A stretch of DNA of 64,000 nucleotides. Source: Brachybacterium endophyticum (GTDB taxonomy: Bacteria; Actinomycetota; Actinomycetes; Actinomycetales; Dermabacteraceae). Positions 29,503 to 40,698 of the stretch are shown in pieces. Position numbers and translations under genes: made by a program. The notes under the pieces are model-generated. The model had not been told where the DNA came from, did not search any database, and saw only the letters and a program-made list of their open reading frames with translations. The stretch spans positions 62,001 through 126,000 of the forward strand of contig NZ_QFKX01000005.1 of NCBI RefSeq assembly GCF_003130585.1. The letters run 5' to 3'. Position 1 is the first letter of the stretch. Every line of letters starts with the position of its first letter.

Positions 29503-31713
29503 GCCCCGGGACGCGGGGCGCAGCACGAGCGCGCCGAGCGGAGGCACCGTGAGCCGGACCGAGTGTGCGTACCCGCCGGCCGGGACGTCCTCGGCATCGA
29601 CCCTGCCCAGGTTCCCCACGCCGCTGCCGCCGTAGACCGCCGCGTCGGAGTTCAGCACCTCGTCCCACGCCCCGCCCAGCGGCATCGGGACGCGGTGCTC
29701 GTGCCAGGGCTCGGGGGAGAAGTTCAGGACCACCACGAGTGGGTTCCCGCCGCGGTCACGGCGCAGGAACGCGACCGTGTCGTGCTCGGCGTCGTCGGCC
29801 AGCAACCAGGCGAAGCCGTCGGGATCCTGATCCAGCTCGGAGAGCGCGGGCTCCTCGCGCAGCAGGGCGTTCAGGTCCGTCACCAGGCGCTGGATCCCGG
29901 AGTGCATGTCGTGCTCGAGCAGCCACCAGTCCAGGCCCGTCGACTCGTTCCACTCCGAGGACTGCCCGAACTCGCAGCCCATGAACAGCAGCTGCTTGCC
30001 CGGGTGCGTCCACTGCAGCGCCAGGTAGGTGCGCAGCGTGGCGGCCTGCTGCCAGTCGTCCCCCGGCGCCTTGCGCAGCAGGGGCTTCTTCCCGTGCACG
30101 ACCTCGTCGTGGGAGATCGGCAGCACGAAGTTCTCGGAGTACTGGTAGACCATCGAGAACGTGAGCTCGCCGTGGTGGTACTGCCGGTGCACGGGATCCT
30201 CGCCGATGTACTCGAGGGTGTCGTGCATCCAGCCCATGTTCCACTTGAAGCCGAAGCCCAGGCCGCCCGCGTCGGTGGGGCGTGTGACCCCGGGGAAGGA
30301 CGTGGACTCCTCGGCGATCATCACGATGCCCGGCGCGCGCTTGTACGCGGTCGCATTGGTCTCCTGCAGGAAGGCGATGGACTCGAGGTCCTCGCGCCCG
30401 CCCTCACGGTTGGGCACCCACTGGCCGTCGTCCCGGGAGTAGTCGAGGTAGAGCATCGAGGCGACCGCGTCGACCCGCAGCCCGTCGACGTGGAACTCCT
30501 CGAGCCAGTAGCAGGCATTGGCGACCAGGAAGTTGCGCACCTCGCTGCGTCCGGTGTCGAACACGTAGGTGCCCCAGTCGGGATGCTCCCCGCGGCGGGG
30601 GTCGGCGTGCTCGTACAGCGGTGTGCCGTCGAAGCGGGCGAGGGCCCACTCGTCCTTGGGGAAGTGGGCGGGCACCCAGTCCATGATCACGCCGATGCCG
30701 GCGCGGTGCAGCGCGTCGATCAGGTGGCGCAGCTCGTCGGGGGAGCCCCAGCGGGAGGTGGGGGCGTAGTACCCGGTGACCTGGTACCCCCAGGAGCCGC
30801 CGAAGGGGTGCTCGGCCACGGGCATGAACTCCACGTGGGTGAAGCCCGTCTGCTGCACGTACTCCACCAGCTCGGTGGCCAGGTCGCGGTAGCTGCGGCC
30901 CGGCCGCCAGCTGCCCAGGTGCACCTCGTAGATCGACATCGGGGCGGTCAGCGGATCGTGCTGGGCGCGCTCGGCGAGCCAGGCGTCGTCGCCCCACTCG
31001 TAGCTGCTCGAGGTGACGATCGAGCCGGTGGCCGGAGGGATCTCGGTGCGTCGCGCCATCGGGTCGGCCTTGTCCCGCCACTGGGCATCGGCCCCGAGGA
31101 TCCGCAGCTTGTAGACGGCGCCGTCGCCCACCCCCGGGACGAACAGCTCCCAGACACCGGAGCCGCCGAGCGAGCGCAGCGCGTGCCCACGACCGTCCCA
31201 GCCGTTCAGATCGCCGATCAGCTGCACGGCACGGGCGTTGGGCGCCCAGACGGAGAAGGTGGTCCCGGCGACGCCGTCGATCTCCCGCACATGGGCGCCG
31301 AGCACCTGCCAGAGCTCCTCGTGGCGGCCCTCGCGGATCAGGTGCAGATCCAGCTCGCCCACGCTGGGCAGGAACCGGTAGGGCTCCTCGAGCTCGACCG
31401 GCTCGGCCCCCGGGGCCCAGGTCACCCGGATGGTGAAGGCGTCGAGGTGGGGACGGTCCACGGCCGTCACCCAGATCCCGTCATACTCGTGGCGCATCGG
31501 GTGCACGGTGCCGTCGGGCAGGGCCAGCGCCACCTCGTGGGCCAGCGGCCTCAGCGTGCGCACGGTGACGCCGCCGTCGTAGGTGTGCACGCCCAGCACG
31601 GAATGCGGGTCGTGGTAGCTGCCGGTCGCGGTGGCGCCCAGCTCGTGGGCACCGACCGGCATCTCACGGGGAGCGCGGCGCGCCGTGCTCGGGGTCGGGG
31701 CGCTCGGGGTCAT
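29500..31713 (-). CDS. glgB: 1,4-alpha-glucan branching enzyme
   Basis: GH13 enzyme of 737 residues that makes alpha-1,6 branches in glycogen or related glucans. It has N-terminal carbohydrate-binding modules (to about 230), a TIM barrel with nucleophile D415 (GLRVDAVASMLYLDYSR), acid/base E468 (MIAEESTSFPG) and the third aspartate in ISHDEVVHGK, and a C-terminal beta domain. It lies 4 bases after glgE, the pairing known from the GlgE pathway that builds glucan from trehalose-derived maltose-1-phosphate. Confidence 0.96.
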   Translation of the reverse strand: MTPSAPTPSTARRAPREMPVGAHELGATATGSYHDPHSVLGVHTYDGGVTVRTLRPLAHEVALALPDGTVHPMRHEYDGIWVTAVDRPHLDAFTIRVTWAPGAEPVELEEPYRFLPSVGELDLHLIREGRHEELWQVLGAHVREIDGVAGTTFSVWAPNARAVQLIGDLNGWDGRGHALRSLGGSGVWELFVPGVGDGAVYKLRILGADAQWRDKADPMARRTEIPPATGSIVTSSSYEWGDDAWLAERAQHDPLTAPMSIYEVHLGSWRPGRSYRDLATELVEYVQQTGFTHVEFMPVAEHPFGGSWGYQVTGYYAPTSRWGSPDELRHLIDALHRAGIGVIMDWVPAHFPKDEWALARFDGTPLYEHADPRRGEHPDWGTYVFDTGRSEVRNFLVANACYWLEEFHVDGLRVDAVASMLYLDYSRDDGQWVPNREGGREDLESIAFLQETNATAYKRAPGIVMIAEESTSFPGVTRPTDAGGLGFGFKWNMGWMHDTLEYIGEDPVHRQYHHGELTFSMVYQYSENFVLPISHDEVVHGKKPLLRKAPGDDWQQAATLRTYLALQWTHPGKQLLFMGCEFGQSSEWNESTGLDWWLLEHDMHSGIQRLVTDLNALLREEPALSELDQDPDGFAWLLADDAEHDTVAFLRRDRGGNPLVVVLNFSPEPWHEHRVPMPLGGAWDEVLNSDAAVYGGSGVGNLGRVDAEDVPAGGYAHSVRLTVPPLGALVLRPASRG

Positions 31714-31717
31714 GGGG

Positions 31718-33751
<2,034 letters not shown>

Positions 33752-33871
33752 GGACGCTCCTGTTCACTGGGTCTGTCGGGGTGACCGCGATCTCATCCGC
33801 CCCGCCGGTCGCCTCACGATAGCCGTTCGCATGCTGTCGCGGGCGCCCCGTCCGACCACCTCCGGAGAGGA

Positions 33872-33877
33872 TAGGAT
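33872..33877 (+). promoter_or_regulatory. possible -10 element for the moxR operon
   Basis: TAGGAT lies 69 bases before the moxR start in the 195-base interval divergent from glgE. No clear -35 is seen. On the other strand TATCGT (33821-33816) is a comparable candidate for glgE. Nothing else stands out in 33752-33946. Confidence 0.3.
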
Positions 33878-33946
33878 CGACGAGGTGCCGGGTGATGCGG
33901 CGCCCCGCACGCCGCACGATCCCACGCGACGGGAGTACGCCCGCAG

Positions 33947-35008
33947 ATGAGCCAGCAGCCACAGGAGAGCCCCGCGCATCCGGCCCCCATCCGGGCCGAG
34001 GCGTCCTTCGCGCCCGGGCAGCCCGCGATCCCGCCGGCGAACATGGAGCGCGCGGGCGACATCGTCCGGGCCATCACCGAGGTGTTCCAGTCACGGGTGG
34101 TGGGCCAGGAGAACCTGCGCCGTTCCCTGCTGGCCGCGCTCGCCGCCGGTGGCCACGTGCTGCTCGAATCGGTGCCGGGCCTCGCCAAGACCACGGCCGC
34201 CTCCGCGCTCGCCTCGGGGATCTCCGGCACCTTCTCCAGGATCCAGTGCACGCCGGACCTGATGCCCAACGACATCATCGGCACGCAGATCTTCAACTAC
34301 GGCTCCGGCACCTTCACCACGCAGCTGGGCCCCGTCCACGCCAACGTCGTGCTGCTGGACGAGATCAACCGCTCGAGCGCGAAGACCCAGTCGGCGATGC
34401 TCGAGGCGATGCAGGAGCGCCAGACCTCGATCGGCGGGGAGATCCACCGCCTGCCCGAGCCCTTCATGGTGCTCGCGACCCAGAACCCCATCGAGGAGGA
34501 GGGCACGTACGTCCTCCCCGAGGCGCAGATGGACCGCTTCCTGATGAAGGAGGTGCTGACCTACCCGCGTCCGGGCGAGGAGCACGAGATCCTGGACCGC
34601 TCCACGAGCGGCACCCTGACGGCGCCGCGCACCGCAGCCCGCACCGTGTCGCTCGAGGACATCCGCTTCCTGCAGGAGATGGTCGACCAGGTCTACGTCG
34701 ACCAGACCGTCAAGCGCTACATCATCGACCTGGTGTTCACGACCCGCGGCTCCGGGCCGCGCCCGGTCGCCAACCTCACCCAGAGCGTGCGGGTGGGCGC
34801 GAGCCCTCGCGGCTCCCTCGCCCTGATGCGGGTCGGCCAGGCCAACGCCCTGCTCCACGGGCGGGACTACGTCACCCCGGACGACGTGCGCGCCATGCGC
34901 TACGCCGTGCTGCGCCACCGTCTCGTGCTCACCTTCGACGCGATCGCCGGCGGCGTCACGCCCGAGCAGATCATCGACGCGGTCTTCCACGCCGTGCCGA
35001 TGCCCTGA
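33947..35008 (+). CDS. MoxR-family AAA+ ATPase
   Basis: Chaperone-like ATPase of 353 residues. Walker A lies in LLESVPGLAKT (K81), Walker B in VVLLDEINRSS, and the family hallmark LATQNPIEEEGTYVLPEAQMDRF follows. MoxR proteins act with neighbouring von Willebrand proteins to assemble or activate complexes at the membrane. It heads a run MoxR-DUF58-membrane protein-vWA-vWA-TPR, like the Bat aerotolerance clusters. Target unknown. Confidence 0.93.
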   Translation: MSQQPQESPAHPAPIRAEASFAPGQPAIPPANMERAGDIVRAITEVFQSRVVGQENLRRSLLAALAAGGHVLLESVPGLAKTTAASALASGISGTFSRIQCTPDLMPNDIIGTQIFNYGSGTFTTQLGPVHANVVLLDEINRSSAKTQSAMLEAMQERQTSIGGEIHRLPEPFMVLATQNPIEEEGTYVLPEAQMDRFLMKEVLTYPRPGEEHEILDRSTSGTLTAPRTAARTVSLEDIRFLQEMVDQVYVDQTVKRYIIDLVFTTRGSGPRPVANLTQSVRVGASPRGSLALMRVGQANALLHGRDYVTPDDVRAMRYAVLRHRLVLTFDAIAGGVTPEQIIDAVFHAVPMP

Positions 35009-35021
35009 GCGAGGAGCAGGC

Positions 35022-35918
35022 ATGGCGACCTCGCTGCTGACCCGCGTCAAGGCGCAGGTGGACCTGTACACCTCGAACCGTGCGCGCGGGCTCATCCAGG
35101 GGCGCGGCAGGTCGCTGTTCAAGGGCAGCGGCGAGGACTTCGACGACCTGAAGTACTACCAGCCGGGCGACAAGATCTCCGACATCGACTGGAAGGCGAC
35201 CGCCCGCAGCGGCGAGCCGCTGATCCGCCAGTTCAACGAGGAGCGGGTGCGCCACCTGTCGATCGTGGCCGACACGTCCTCGGCGATGGCGACCCGCGCG
35301 GCCGACGGCACCTCCAAGCGCGACGCCATGGTCACCGCCGCAGGGCTGGTGTGCTTCCTGGCCCAGCAGAACGGCGACCTGGTGAGCCTCGTGGCGGGGT
35401 CGCAGGCGCGCCCCGTCCAGCTGCCCTCCCGCTCGAGCGACGGCCACCTCGAACTGCTGCTGCGCACCATCCAGCAGTCCACCAGCGCCGCCTCGGAGCC
35501 CTCGGACGTGTCCTGGCTGCTCGAGCGGGCCTTCCGCGTCACCTCCCGCTCGACCCTGATGACGCTGATCACCGACGAGGCGCATCCGGCCATCGAGGAC
35601 CACTCGATCCTGCGCCGGCTGACCACCCGCCACGACGTGCTGGTGATCCGGATCGGGGACGCCGACCCCTTGCAGCCCGCCGACCTCGACCACGAGGTCG
35701 TGGACGTCGAGCAGCCGCGGGAGATCTCCGAGCTCGCCCGGGTCTCCCCGCGGGTCGCCCGGGACGTGGAGAACTACCGGCGGGCGCGACGGGAGGCCAC
35801 CGGCGAGATGCTCGACGGCCTCCACGTCACGCACCTGCTGACAGGGGGAGAGGACGCCGTCGTCGCCGACATGATCGCGATGCTGCGCGCGAGGGAGTAC
35901 CGCCATGCCCATGCGTGA
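35022..35918 (+). CDS. DUF58 domain protein
   Basis: A 298-residue protein. The DUF58 signature is GEDFDDLKYYQPGDKISDIDWKATAR at about residues 36-62, followed by a von Willebrand-like half with SIVADTSSAMAT. DUF58 proteins are regular partners of MoxR ATPases. It starts 13 bases after moxR and overlaps the next gene by 14 bases. Confidence 0.92.
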   Translation: MATSLLTRVKAQVDLYTSNRARGLIQGRGRSLFKGSGEDFDDLKYYQPGDKISDIDWKATARSGEPLIRQFNEERVRHLSIVADTSSAMATRAADGTSKRDAMVTAAGLVCFLAQQNGDLVSLVAGSQARPVQLPSRSSDGHLELLLRTIQQSTSAASEPSDVSWLLERAFRVTSRSTLMTLITDEAHPAIEDHSILRRLTTRHDVLVIRIGDADPLQPADLDHEVVDVEQPREISELARVSPRVARDVENYRRARREATGEMLDGLHVTHLLTGGEDAVVADMIAMLRAREYRHAHA

Positions 35919-36396
35919 ACTCCTGGCCGACCCCTCGCCGGAGACGATCATCGACCCGCCGCAGTACTCGATCGCCTGGCTGATCCTCGCGGTGCTGTGC
36001 CTCATCGTGATCGCGGCCGTCGTGGTCGCGGTGCTGCGGATCTCCCGCGCCGTGGTCGCCCGCCGTGCGTACCGTCTGCGCCCCGACGAGCCCGAGGGGC
36101 TGAAGGCCGAGTTCCTGCGCGCGGTCAACGACATCGGGTCCCGGCACGAGGACGGGGTCCTCGACGCCCGCGCCGGGCACCACGAGCTGACCTCCGTGAT
36201 GCGTCGCTTCGTGCGCCGCACCACCGGGCACGACGTCACCAGCCAGGATGTCGGCTCGCTGCTCGCGGATCCGCGCACCCATGACGTCGGCGCCCTGATC
36301 GGCGATCTCTACGAGCCCGACTTCGCCCCCTCCAGCGACGTGGGCCTCGAGGAGTCCGTGCACCGTGCGCGGGAGGTGATCCGGCGATGGTCATGA
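35905..36396 (+). CDS. single-pass membrane protein of the MoxR/vWA cluster
   Basis: A 163-residue protein: a short N-terminus, one membrane helix (about 21-47: IAWLILAVLCLIVIAAVVVAVL), and a helical cytoplasmic domain. It holds the place taken by DUF4381-like proteins in Bat clusters, but the identity is only positional. GAGGGAG precedes the ATG at 35905; an ATG at 35911 is possible. Its 3' end overlaps the next gene by 10 bases. Confidence 0.8.
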   Translation: MPMRELLADPSPETIIDPPQYSIAWLILAVLCLIVIAAVVVAVLRISRAVVARRAYRLRPDEPEGLKAEFLRAVNDIGSRHEDGVLDARAGHHELTSVMRRFVRRTTGHDVTSQDVGSLLADPRTHDVGALIGDLYEPDFAPSSDVGLEESVHRAREVIRRWS

Positions 36397-37409
36397 CGCT
36401 GTGGTGGGTGGCCCTGCTGCTGCTGGTCGCCGGGATCGTGGTCTGGGCGATCACCTTCTGGCACCGCCGCTCGATGCACAAGGCACCGGTGCTGGTCGCG
36501 AACTCCGCCTTCCTCGAGCGGGTGCCCAGCTTCGTGCGCAGCCAGCGCTTGGCCCGGGCGCTGCGGGTGGTCCAGGTCGGCATCGCCGTGCTCGGACTGC
36601 TGGCCGCCTCCGTGCTCGCCGGACGCGTCGCCACCGAGCGCGTGCAGACGCCCGAGTTCGCCGACCGCGACATCGTGCTGTGCCTGGACATCTCCGGCTC
36701 GATGTACGAGTACGACACCCAGATCCTGCAGACCTTCGCGGACATGGTCGACGACTTCCAGGGGGAGCGGATCTCGCTGTCGATCTTCAACTCGACCTCG
36801 CGCACGGTGTTCCCCCTGACCGACGACTACGACCTGGTCCAGCGTGAGCTGAAGGAGGGGGCCGAGGCCATCGACTTCGACGAGTTCGGGTACCGACTGG
36901 GCAACCGGGACTACCCGCAGGAGAAGGTCGAGAAGTATGCCGACTTCGTCGAGGGCACCCGCGGCATCGACGACCAGGCCTCGGTGATCCCCGACGGGCT
37001 GGCCTCGTGCGGCCAGCTCCTCGACCACGCGGAGACCGACCGCAGCCGCTCGATCATCTTCGCGACCGACAACGAGGTCAACGGCGAGCCGATCTTCAGC
37101 CTCGACGAGGCGGCGAAGTCCGTCCGCGACCGCAACATCGACCTCTACACGTTCTACCCCGGGGCCTACGAGTGCGGCGACGAGTGCTTCGACGAGCTCA
37201 AGAGCGTCACCGAGAAGCACGACGGGACGCTCTACCAATCCTCGGACCCGAACGCGATCCCCTCGATCATCACCGAGATCCAGCAGACCCAGGCCCAGAA
37301 GATGGGCGCGACCCCGACCCTGATCCGCACGGATCACCCGCTGTTCGCCTTCGTGTTCACCCTGCTCGCCCTGGTGGGCGTGCTGGTCGTGGGCTGGCGG
37401 AACCGGTGA
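36387..37409 (+). CDS. von Willebrand factor A domain protein (BatA-like)
   Basis: A 340-residue membrane protein with helices near both ends (about 4-25 and 318-338) and an outside/inside vWA domain between. The metal-binding MIDAS motif is complete: DISGS with D101, S103 and S105. Two Cys pairs occur in the C-terminal part of the domain (SCGQ, and CGDEC). Probably a metal-dependent scaffold served by the MoxR ATPase. Confidence 0.9.
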   Translation: MVMTLWWVALLLLVAGIVVWAITFWHRRSMHKAPVLVANSAFLERVPSFVRSQRLARALRVVQVGIAVLGLLAASVLAGRVATERVQTPEFADRDIVLCLDISGSMYEYDTQILQTFADMVDDFQGERISLSIFNSTSRTVFPLTDDYDLVQRELKEGAEAIDFDEFGYRLGNRDYPQEKVEKYADFVEGTRGIDDQASVIPDGLASCGQLLDHAETDRSRSIIFATDNEVNGEPIFSLDEAAKSVRDRNIDLYTFYPGAYECGDECFDELKSVTEKHDGTLYQSSDPNAIPSIITEIQQTQAQKMGATPTLIRTDHPLFAFVFTLLALVGVLVVGWRNR

Positions 37410-37419
37410 GGGGGAGAGC

Positions 37420-38439
37420 ATGCACCTGGAGCATCTGATCCCGCTGTGGGCCACGATCCTGATCTTCGTGCCCCTGCTCGCGCTCGCTGTAGTGATGATG
37501 GTCCGCCGGCCCCGCCAGCGCTGGGCGTGGGTGCGCCGGGCGCTGATGGTGGCTCTGCTGGCCGTCATCGCGCTGCGCCCCGCGACCTACACGGAGACCG
37601 AGCAGACCCAGCGGATGAACGCCAACGTGTTCTTCGTGGTCGACCGCACCGGGTCGATGAACGCCGAGGACTACGCCGACGGGACGCCGCGCCTGGACGG
37701 CGTCGAGCGCGACATGGACAGGGTCATGTCGATGACGAAGGGCTCGCGCTACTCGATCATCTCCTTCGACTCCACGGCCGCCTCACAGCTGCCCCTGACC
37801 ACCGACGCCGGGGCCGCACAGGCCTGGATCGACACCCTCAGCACCGAGCCCACCGCCCATTCCAAGGGATCGAACGTCGACCGTCCGCTCGACACCCTCA
37901 CCGAGGCGGTCTCCGACGCCCGGACGGACGACCCCGACTCCCAGGTGCTGGTCTACTTCCTGAGCGACGGCGAGAACACCGACGGCAAGGACTCCCAGAG
38001 CTTCGATCAGCTGAAGCCGATGGTCGATGCGGGCGGCGTGCTCGGCTACGGGACACCGCAGGGCGGACCGATGCGGGCCTCCGGAGCCGGCACCGACGGC
38101 GAGTACATCACCGACTCCTCGGGGAAGAAGGGCACCTCGAGGATCGACGAGAAGCAGCTGCAGACCATCGCCGACCAGCTGGGCGTGCCGTACCTGCACC
38201 GCACCGATCCCGAGGCGGCGATCGAGGGCACCATGGACGGGATCGACCTGAAGCCCGTGCCCATCGAGTCGCGACGTGACGTCGCGAGCTTCCGTGACTG
38301 GTACTGGATCGCGGCGATCCCCCTGGCCTGCCTGTTCATCTGGGAGCTGGGGGAGATGACGTATCGTCTGCCCCGTCGGCGCGATCGGCGTGAGCTGACG
38401 TCCGTGCGGGAGCGCGCCGGGGAAGGAGATCTCCGATGA
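37420..38439 (+). CDS. von Willebrand factor A domain protein (BatB-like)
   Basis: A second vWA membrane protein, 339 residues, with two N-terminal helices (about 10-28 and 38-55), a MIDAS motif DRTGS (D75, T77, S79), and a third helix near 290-308. The C-terminus is basic. It starts 10 bases after the first vWA gene with GGGGGAG upstream and overlaps the next gene by 4 bases. Together with its neighbour it forms the usual vWA pair of Bat-like operons. Confidence 0.9.
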   Translation: MHLEHLIPLWATILIFVPLLALAVVMMVRRPRQRWAWVRRALMVALLAVIALRPATYTETEQTQRMNANVFFVVDRTGSMNAEDYADGTPRLDGVERDMDRVMSMTKGSRYSIISFDSTAASQLPLTTDAGAAQAWIDTLSTEPTAHSKGSNVDRPLDTLTEAVSDARTDDPDSQVLVYFLSDGENTDGKDSQSFDQLKPMVDAGGVLGYGTPQGGPMRASGAGTDGEYITDSSGKKGTSRIDEKQLQTIADQLGVPYLHRTDPEAAIEGTMDGIDLKPVPIESRRDVASFRDWYWIAAIPLACLFIWELGEMTYRLPRRRDRRELTSVRERAGEGDLR

Positions 38440-39422
38440 GTTCCACCCTCGCCTCGCCCGACGCCCCGCAGACCGACGGCGCCGGTGGTGCCGACGAGGT
38501 CGAGCGCCCTCTGGAGGCACCCGAGCCGCGCCGTCCGCAGGACTACGGCCTGGACACCGCACTGCTGCGCCGGATCCGCCTGATCGCCTTCGCGATCGTG
38601 GGGATCCCCCTGCTCGTCCTGGCCCTCCTCGCCGTGCGCTTCGTGACCATGCCGCTGACCCAGGCCTGGCACGGAGCCGCCTACGGCGACGGCAAGTACC
38701 CCCAGGCGATCGAGCGACTGTGGCCCGTGCAGAACGGCAACTGGTTCGAGCCGTACCTGCCGCACCTGAGCAAGGGCACGGACCTGCTCCAGGACGGCAA
38801 GGACGCCGAGGCCGAGACGGAGCTGCGCACCGCTCTGAAGGAGTGGGAGGGCCACATCGACATCAACGCCCCCCAGCACGCCCAGTGCAAGATCCTCAAC
38901 AACCTCGCGATCTCCATCGAGCGCCAGGCCAACCAGATCGAGGACGCCGGCGACCGTGCCGATCGCCTCCACGAGGCCGAGCAGGTGCTCGAGCCCTGCG
39001 CCGGTGGGGGCGGCGGCGGTGAGGGAGAAGGCCAGGGCGGTGGCGGCCAGGGCGAGGGCCAGGGCGGCGAGGGCTCGGGTAACGAGGACTCCGGCACCAC
39101 CAAGGGCAACGGCGAGCGGGTCGAGAAGGAACGCAAGGAGGCCGACAAGGAGGCCGGCAACGATCCCGACGCCCGCGAGAAGGGCGAGGAGAAGGGCGGC
39201 TCCGGCGACCAGGAGAAGGGCGACGGCGGCGCGATGGACCCGGGCGAGCCCAAGAAGGACGACCCCGAGGGCAAGGGGCCCGACGAGGAGAAGCCCACCC
39301 AGGGAGACTCGGAGGACCAGAAGAAGTCCGAGGACCTCGACGAACGCAACAAGGACGCGAACTCGGGCGACGGCGAGGACTCGCAGGACGGAGACAGCAG
39401 TGACCCTTCCCAGCCCTGGTGA
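38436..39422 (+). CDS. membrane-anchored TPR-like protein with long disordered tail
   Basis: A 328-residue protein: a Pro/Glu N-terminus, one membrane helix (about 50-70), a helical region resembling a single TPR array (about 80-185), then a Gly/Glu/Asp/Lys low-complexity tail to the end (GEGEGQGGG runs, then KDDPEGKGPDEEK). It corresponds in place to BatC-type proteins. The last 23 bases overlap the following cysteine desulfurase gene. Confidence 0.8.
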   Translation: MSSTLASPDAPQTDGAGGADEVERPLEAPEPRRPQDYGLDTALLRRIRLIAFAIVGIPLLVLALLAVRFVTMPLTQAWHGAAYGDGKYPQAIERLWPVQNGNWFEPYLPHLSKGTDLLQDGKDAEAETELRTALKEWEGHIDINAPQHAQCKILNNLAISIERQANQIEDAGDRADRLHEAEQVLEPCAGGGGGGEGEGQGGGGQGEGQGGEGSGNEDSGTTKGNGERVEKERKEADKEAGNDPDAREKGEEKGGSGDQEKGDGGAMDPGEPKKDDPEGKGPDEEKPTQGDSEDQKKSEDLDERNKDANSGDGEDSQDGDSSDPSQPW

Positions 39423-40575
39423 CCGCGTCTACATCGACCACGCGGCGACCGCACCGCTGCGCCCCGAGGCGCGCGACGCCTTCCTCGCCGCCTCCTCGCT
39501 GCCGGGGAACCCGACCTCCCGCCACGGCTCCGGCCGGCACGCCCGCGGCGTGCTGGACGATGCGCTGGAATCCCTCGCCGACTCCCTGGACGTGCCCGTC
39601 TCCTGGTTGACGCTGACCTCCGGCGGCACCGAGGCGGACAACATCGCAGTGCGCGGCGCCGCGCTCGCCGCGCACGCGGCCGATCCCTCCCGCCGGGCGG
39701 TCGCCGTCTGCGCGACCGACCACCCGGCCGTGCTGGAGACCGCGCGCTCCCTCACCCCCACCATCGAGGACCGCGAGATCGCCGTCTCCGCGGAGGGACT
39801 GCTCGATCTCGACGCGCTGCGCGGGGCCCTCGCCCCCGGCGACGTGTCCGTCGTCAGCGTCGCCCTGGTGAACAACGAGACCGGCGTGATCCAGGACCTC
39901 GAGGCGATCACCGAGATCGCCCATGCGGCGGGCGCGCTCGTGCACACCGACGCCGTCCAGGCCACCAGCCACGTCCCGCTCCCGGTGCACACGGTCGACA
40001 TGCTGAGCCTGACCGGCCACAAGATCGGCGCGCCCGTCGGGGTGGGGCTGCTCGTCGCGCGCCCCGACATCCCCTTCGTCGCCGGGCTGACCGGCGGCGG
40101 CCAGCAGCGGGGCGTGCGCCCCGGGACCCTCGACGCCCCGCACACCGCCTCTCTCGCCGCCGCGCTCGAGAGGACGCTGGCCGACCGCGAGGCGGAGTCC
40201 GCGAGGCTGGGTGCGCTCGCCGAGCGCCTGCGCGAGGGGATCCGTGCGATCGATCCGGAGGCCGTGGTGACCGCGGCCGCGGCGCCGCGCAGCCCCCACG
40301 TGGTCCACGTGATGCTGCCCGGCTGCGACCAGGACGCGCTGCTGCTCATGCTCGACCAGCAGGGGATCGACGCCTCCGCGGGGTCCGCCTGCTCGGCGGG
40401 CGTGACCCAGGCCAGCCACGTGCTGATCGCCATGGGGGTCGACCCGGACCTGGCCCGCGGCGCCCTGCGGCTGTCGCTGGGCTGGTCCACGCAGGACGGC
40501 GACGTGGACCGCGTGCTCGCGGCCCTGCCCGAGGCGATCCAGCGCGCCCGCGCCCTCGGTGCGCTGACGCGGTGA
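39400..40575 (+). CDS. cysteine desulfurase, NifS/IscS family
   Basis: PLP enzyme of 391 residues that takes sulfur from cysteine. PLP lysine is K208 (LTGHKIGAP); the persulfide-forming cysteine is C331 in ASAGSACSAG. The GTG at 39400 lies inside the 3' end of the preceding gene and gives the family start YIDHAATAPL soon after. mnmA follows 123 bases downstream, the actinobacterial iscS-mnmA pairing in which this enzyme supplies sulfur for tRNA thiolation. No iscU or sufU gene is nearby. Confidence 0.93.
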   Translation: MTLPSPGDRVYIDHAATAPLRPEARDAFLAASSLPGNPTSRHGSGRHARGVLDDALESLADSLDVPVSWLTLTSGGTEADNIAVRGAALAAHAADPSRRAVAVCATDHPAVLETARSLTPTIEDREIAVSAEGLLDLDALRGALAPGDVSVVSVALVNNETGVIQDLEAITEIAHAAGALVHTDAVQATSHVPLPVHTVDMLSLTGHKIGAPVGVGLLVARPDIPFVAGLTGGGQQRGVRPGTLDAPHTASLAAALERTLADREAESARLGALAERLREGIRAIDPEAVVTAAAAPRSPHVVHVMLPGCDQDALLLMLDQQGIDASAGSACSAGVTQASHVLIAMGVDPDLARGALRLSLGWSTQDGDVDRVLAALPEAIQRARALGALTR

Positions 40576-40634
40576 GCGGTGCCGCGGTGAGCAAGCGCTC
40601 GTCGCCGCGCACACCGCGCACCGGCCTCGCTTCG

Positions 40635-40640
40635 TAGACT
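40635..40640 (+). promoter_or_regulatory. possible -10 element for mnmA
   Basis: TAGACT lies 58 bases before the mnmA ATG, in the only sizeable gap (123 bases) of this gene run. No convincing -35 is seen. Confidence 0.35.
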
Positions 40641-40698
40641 GGACCGGCCGCCCGGCCCGAGAGCTCCGCGCGGCAGCTGAGCAGGAGGCGAGGATCCC

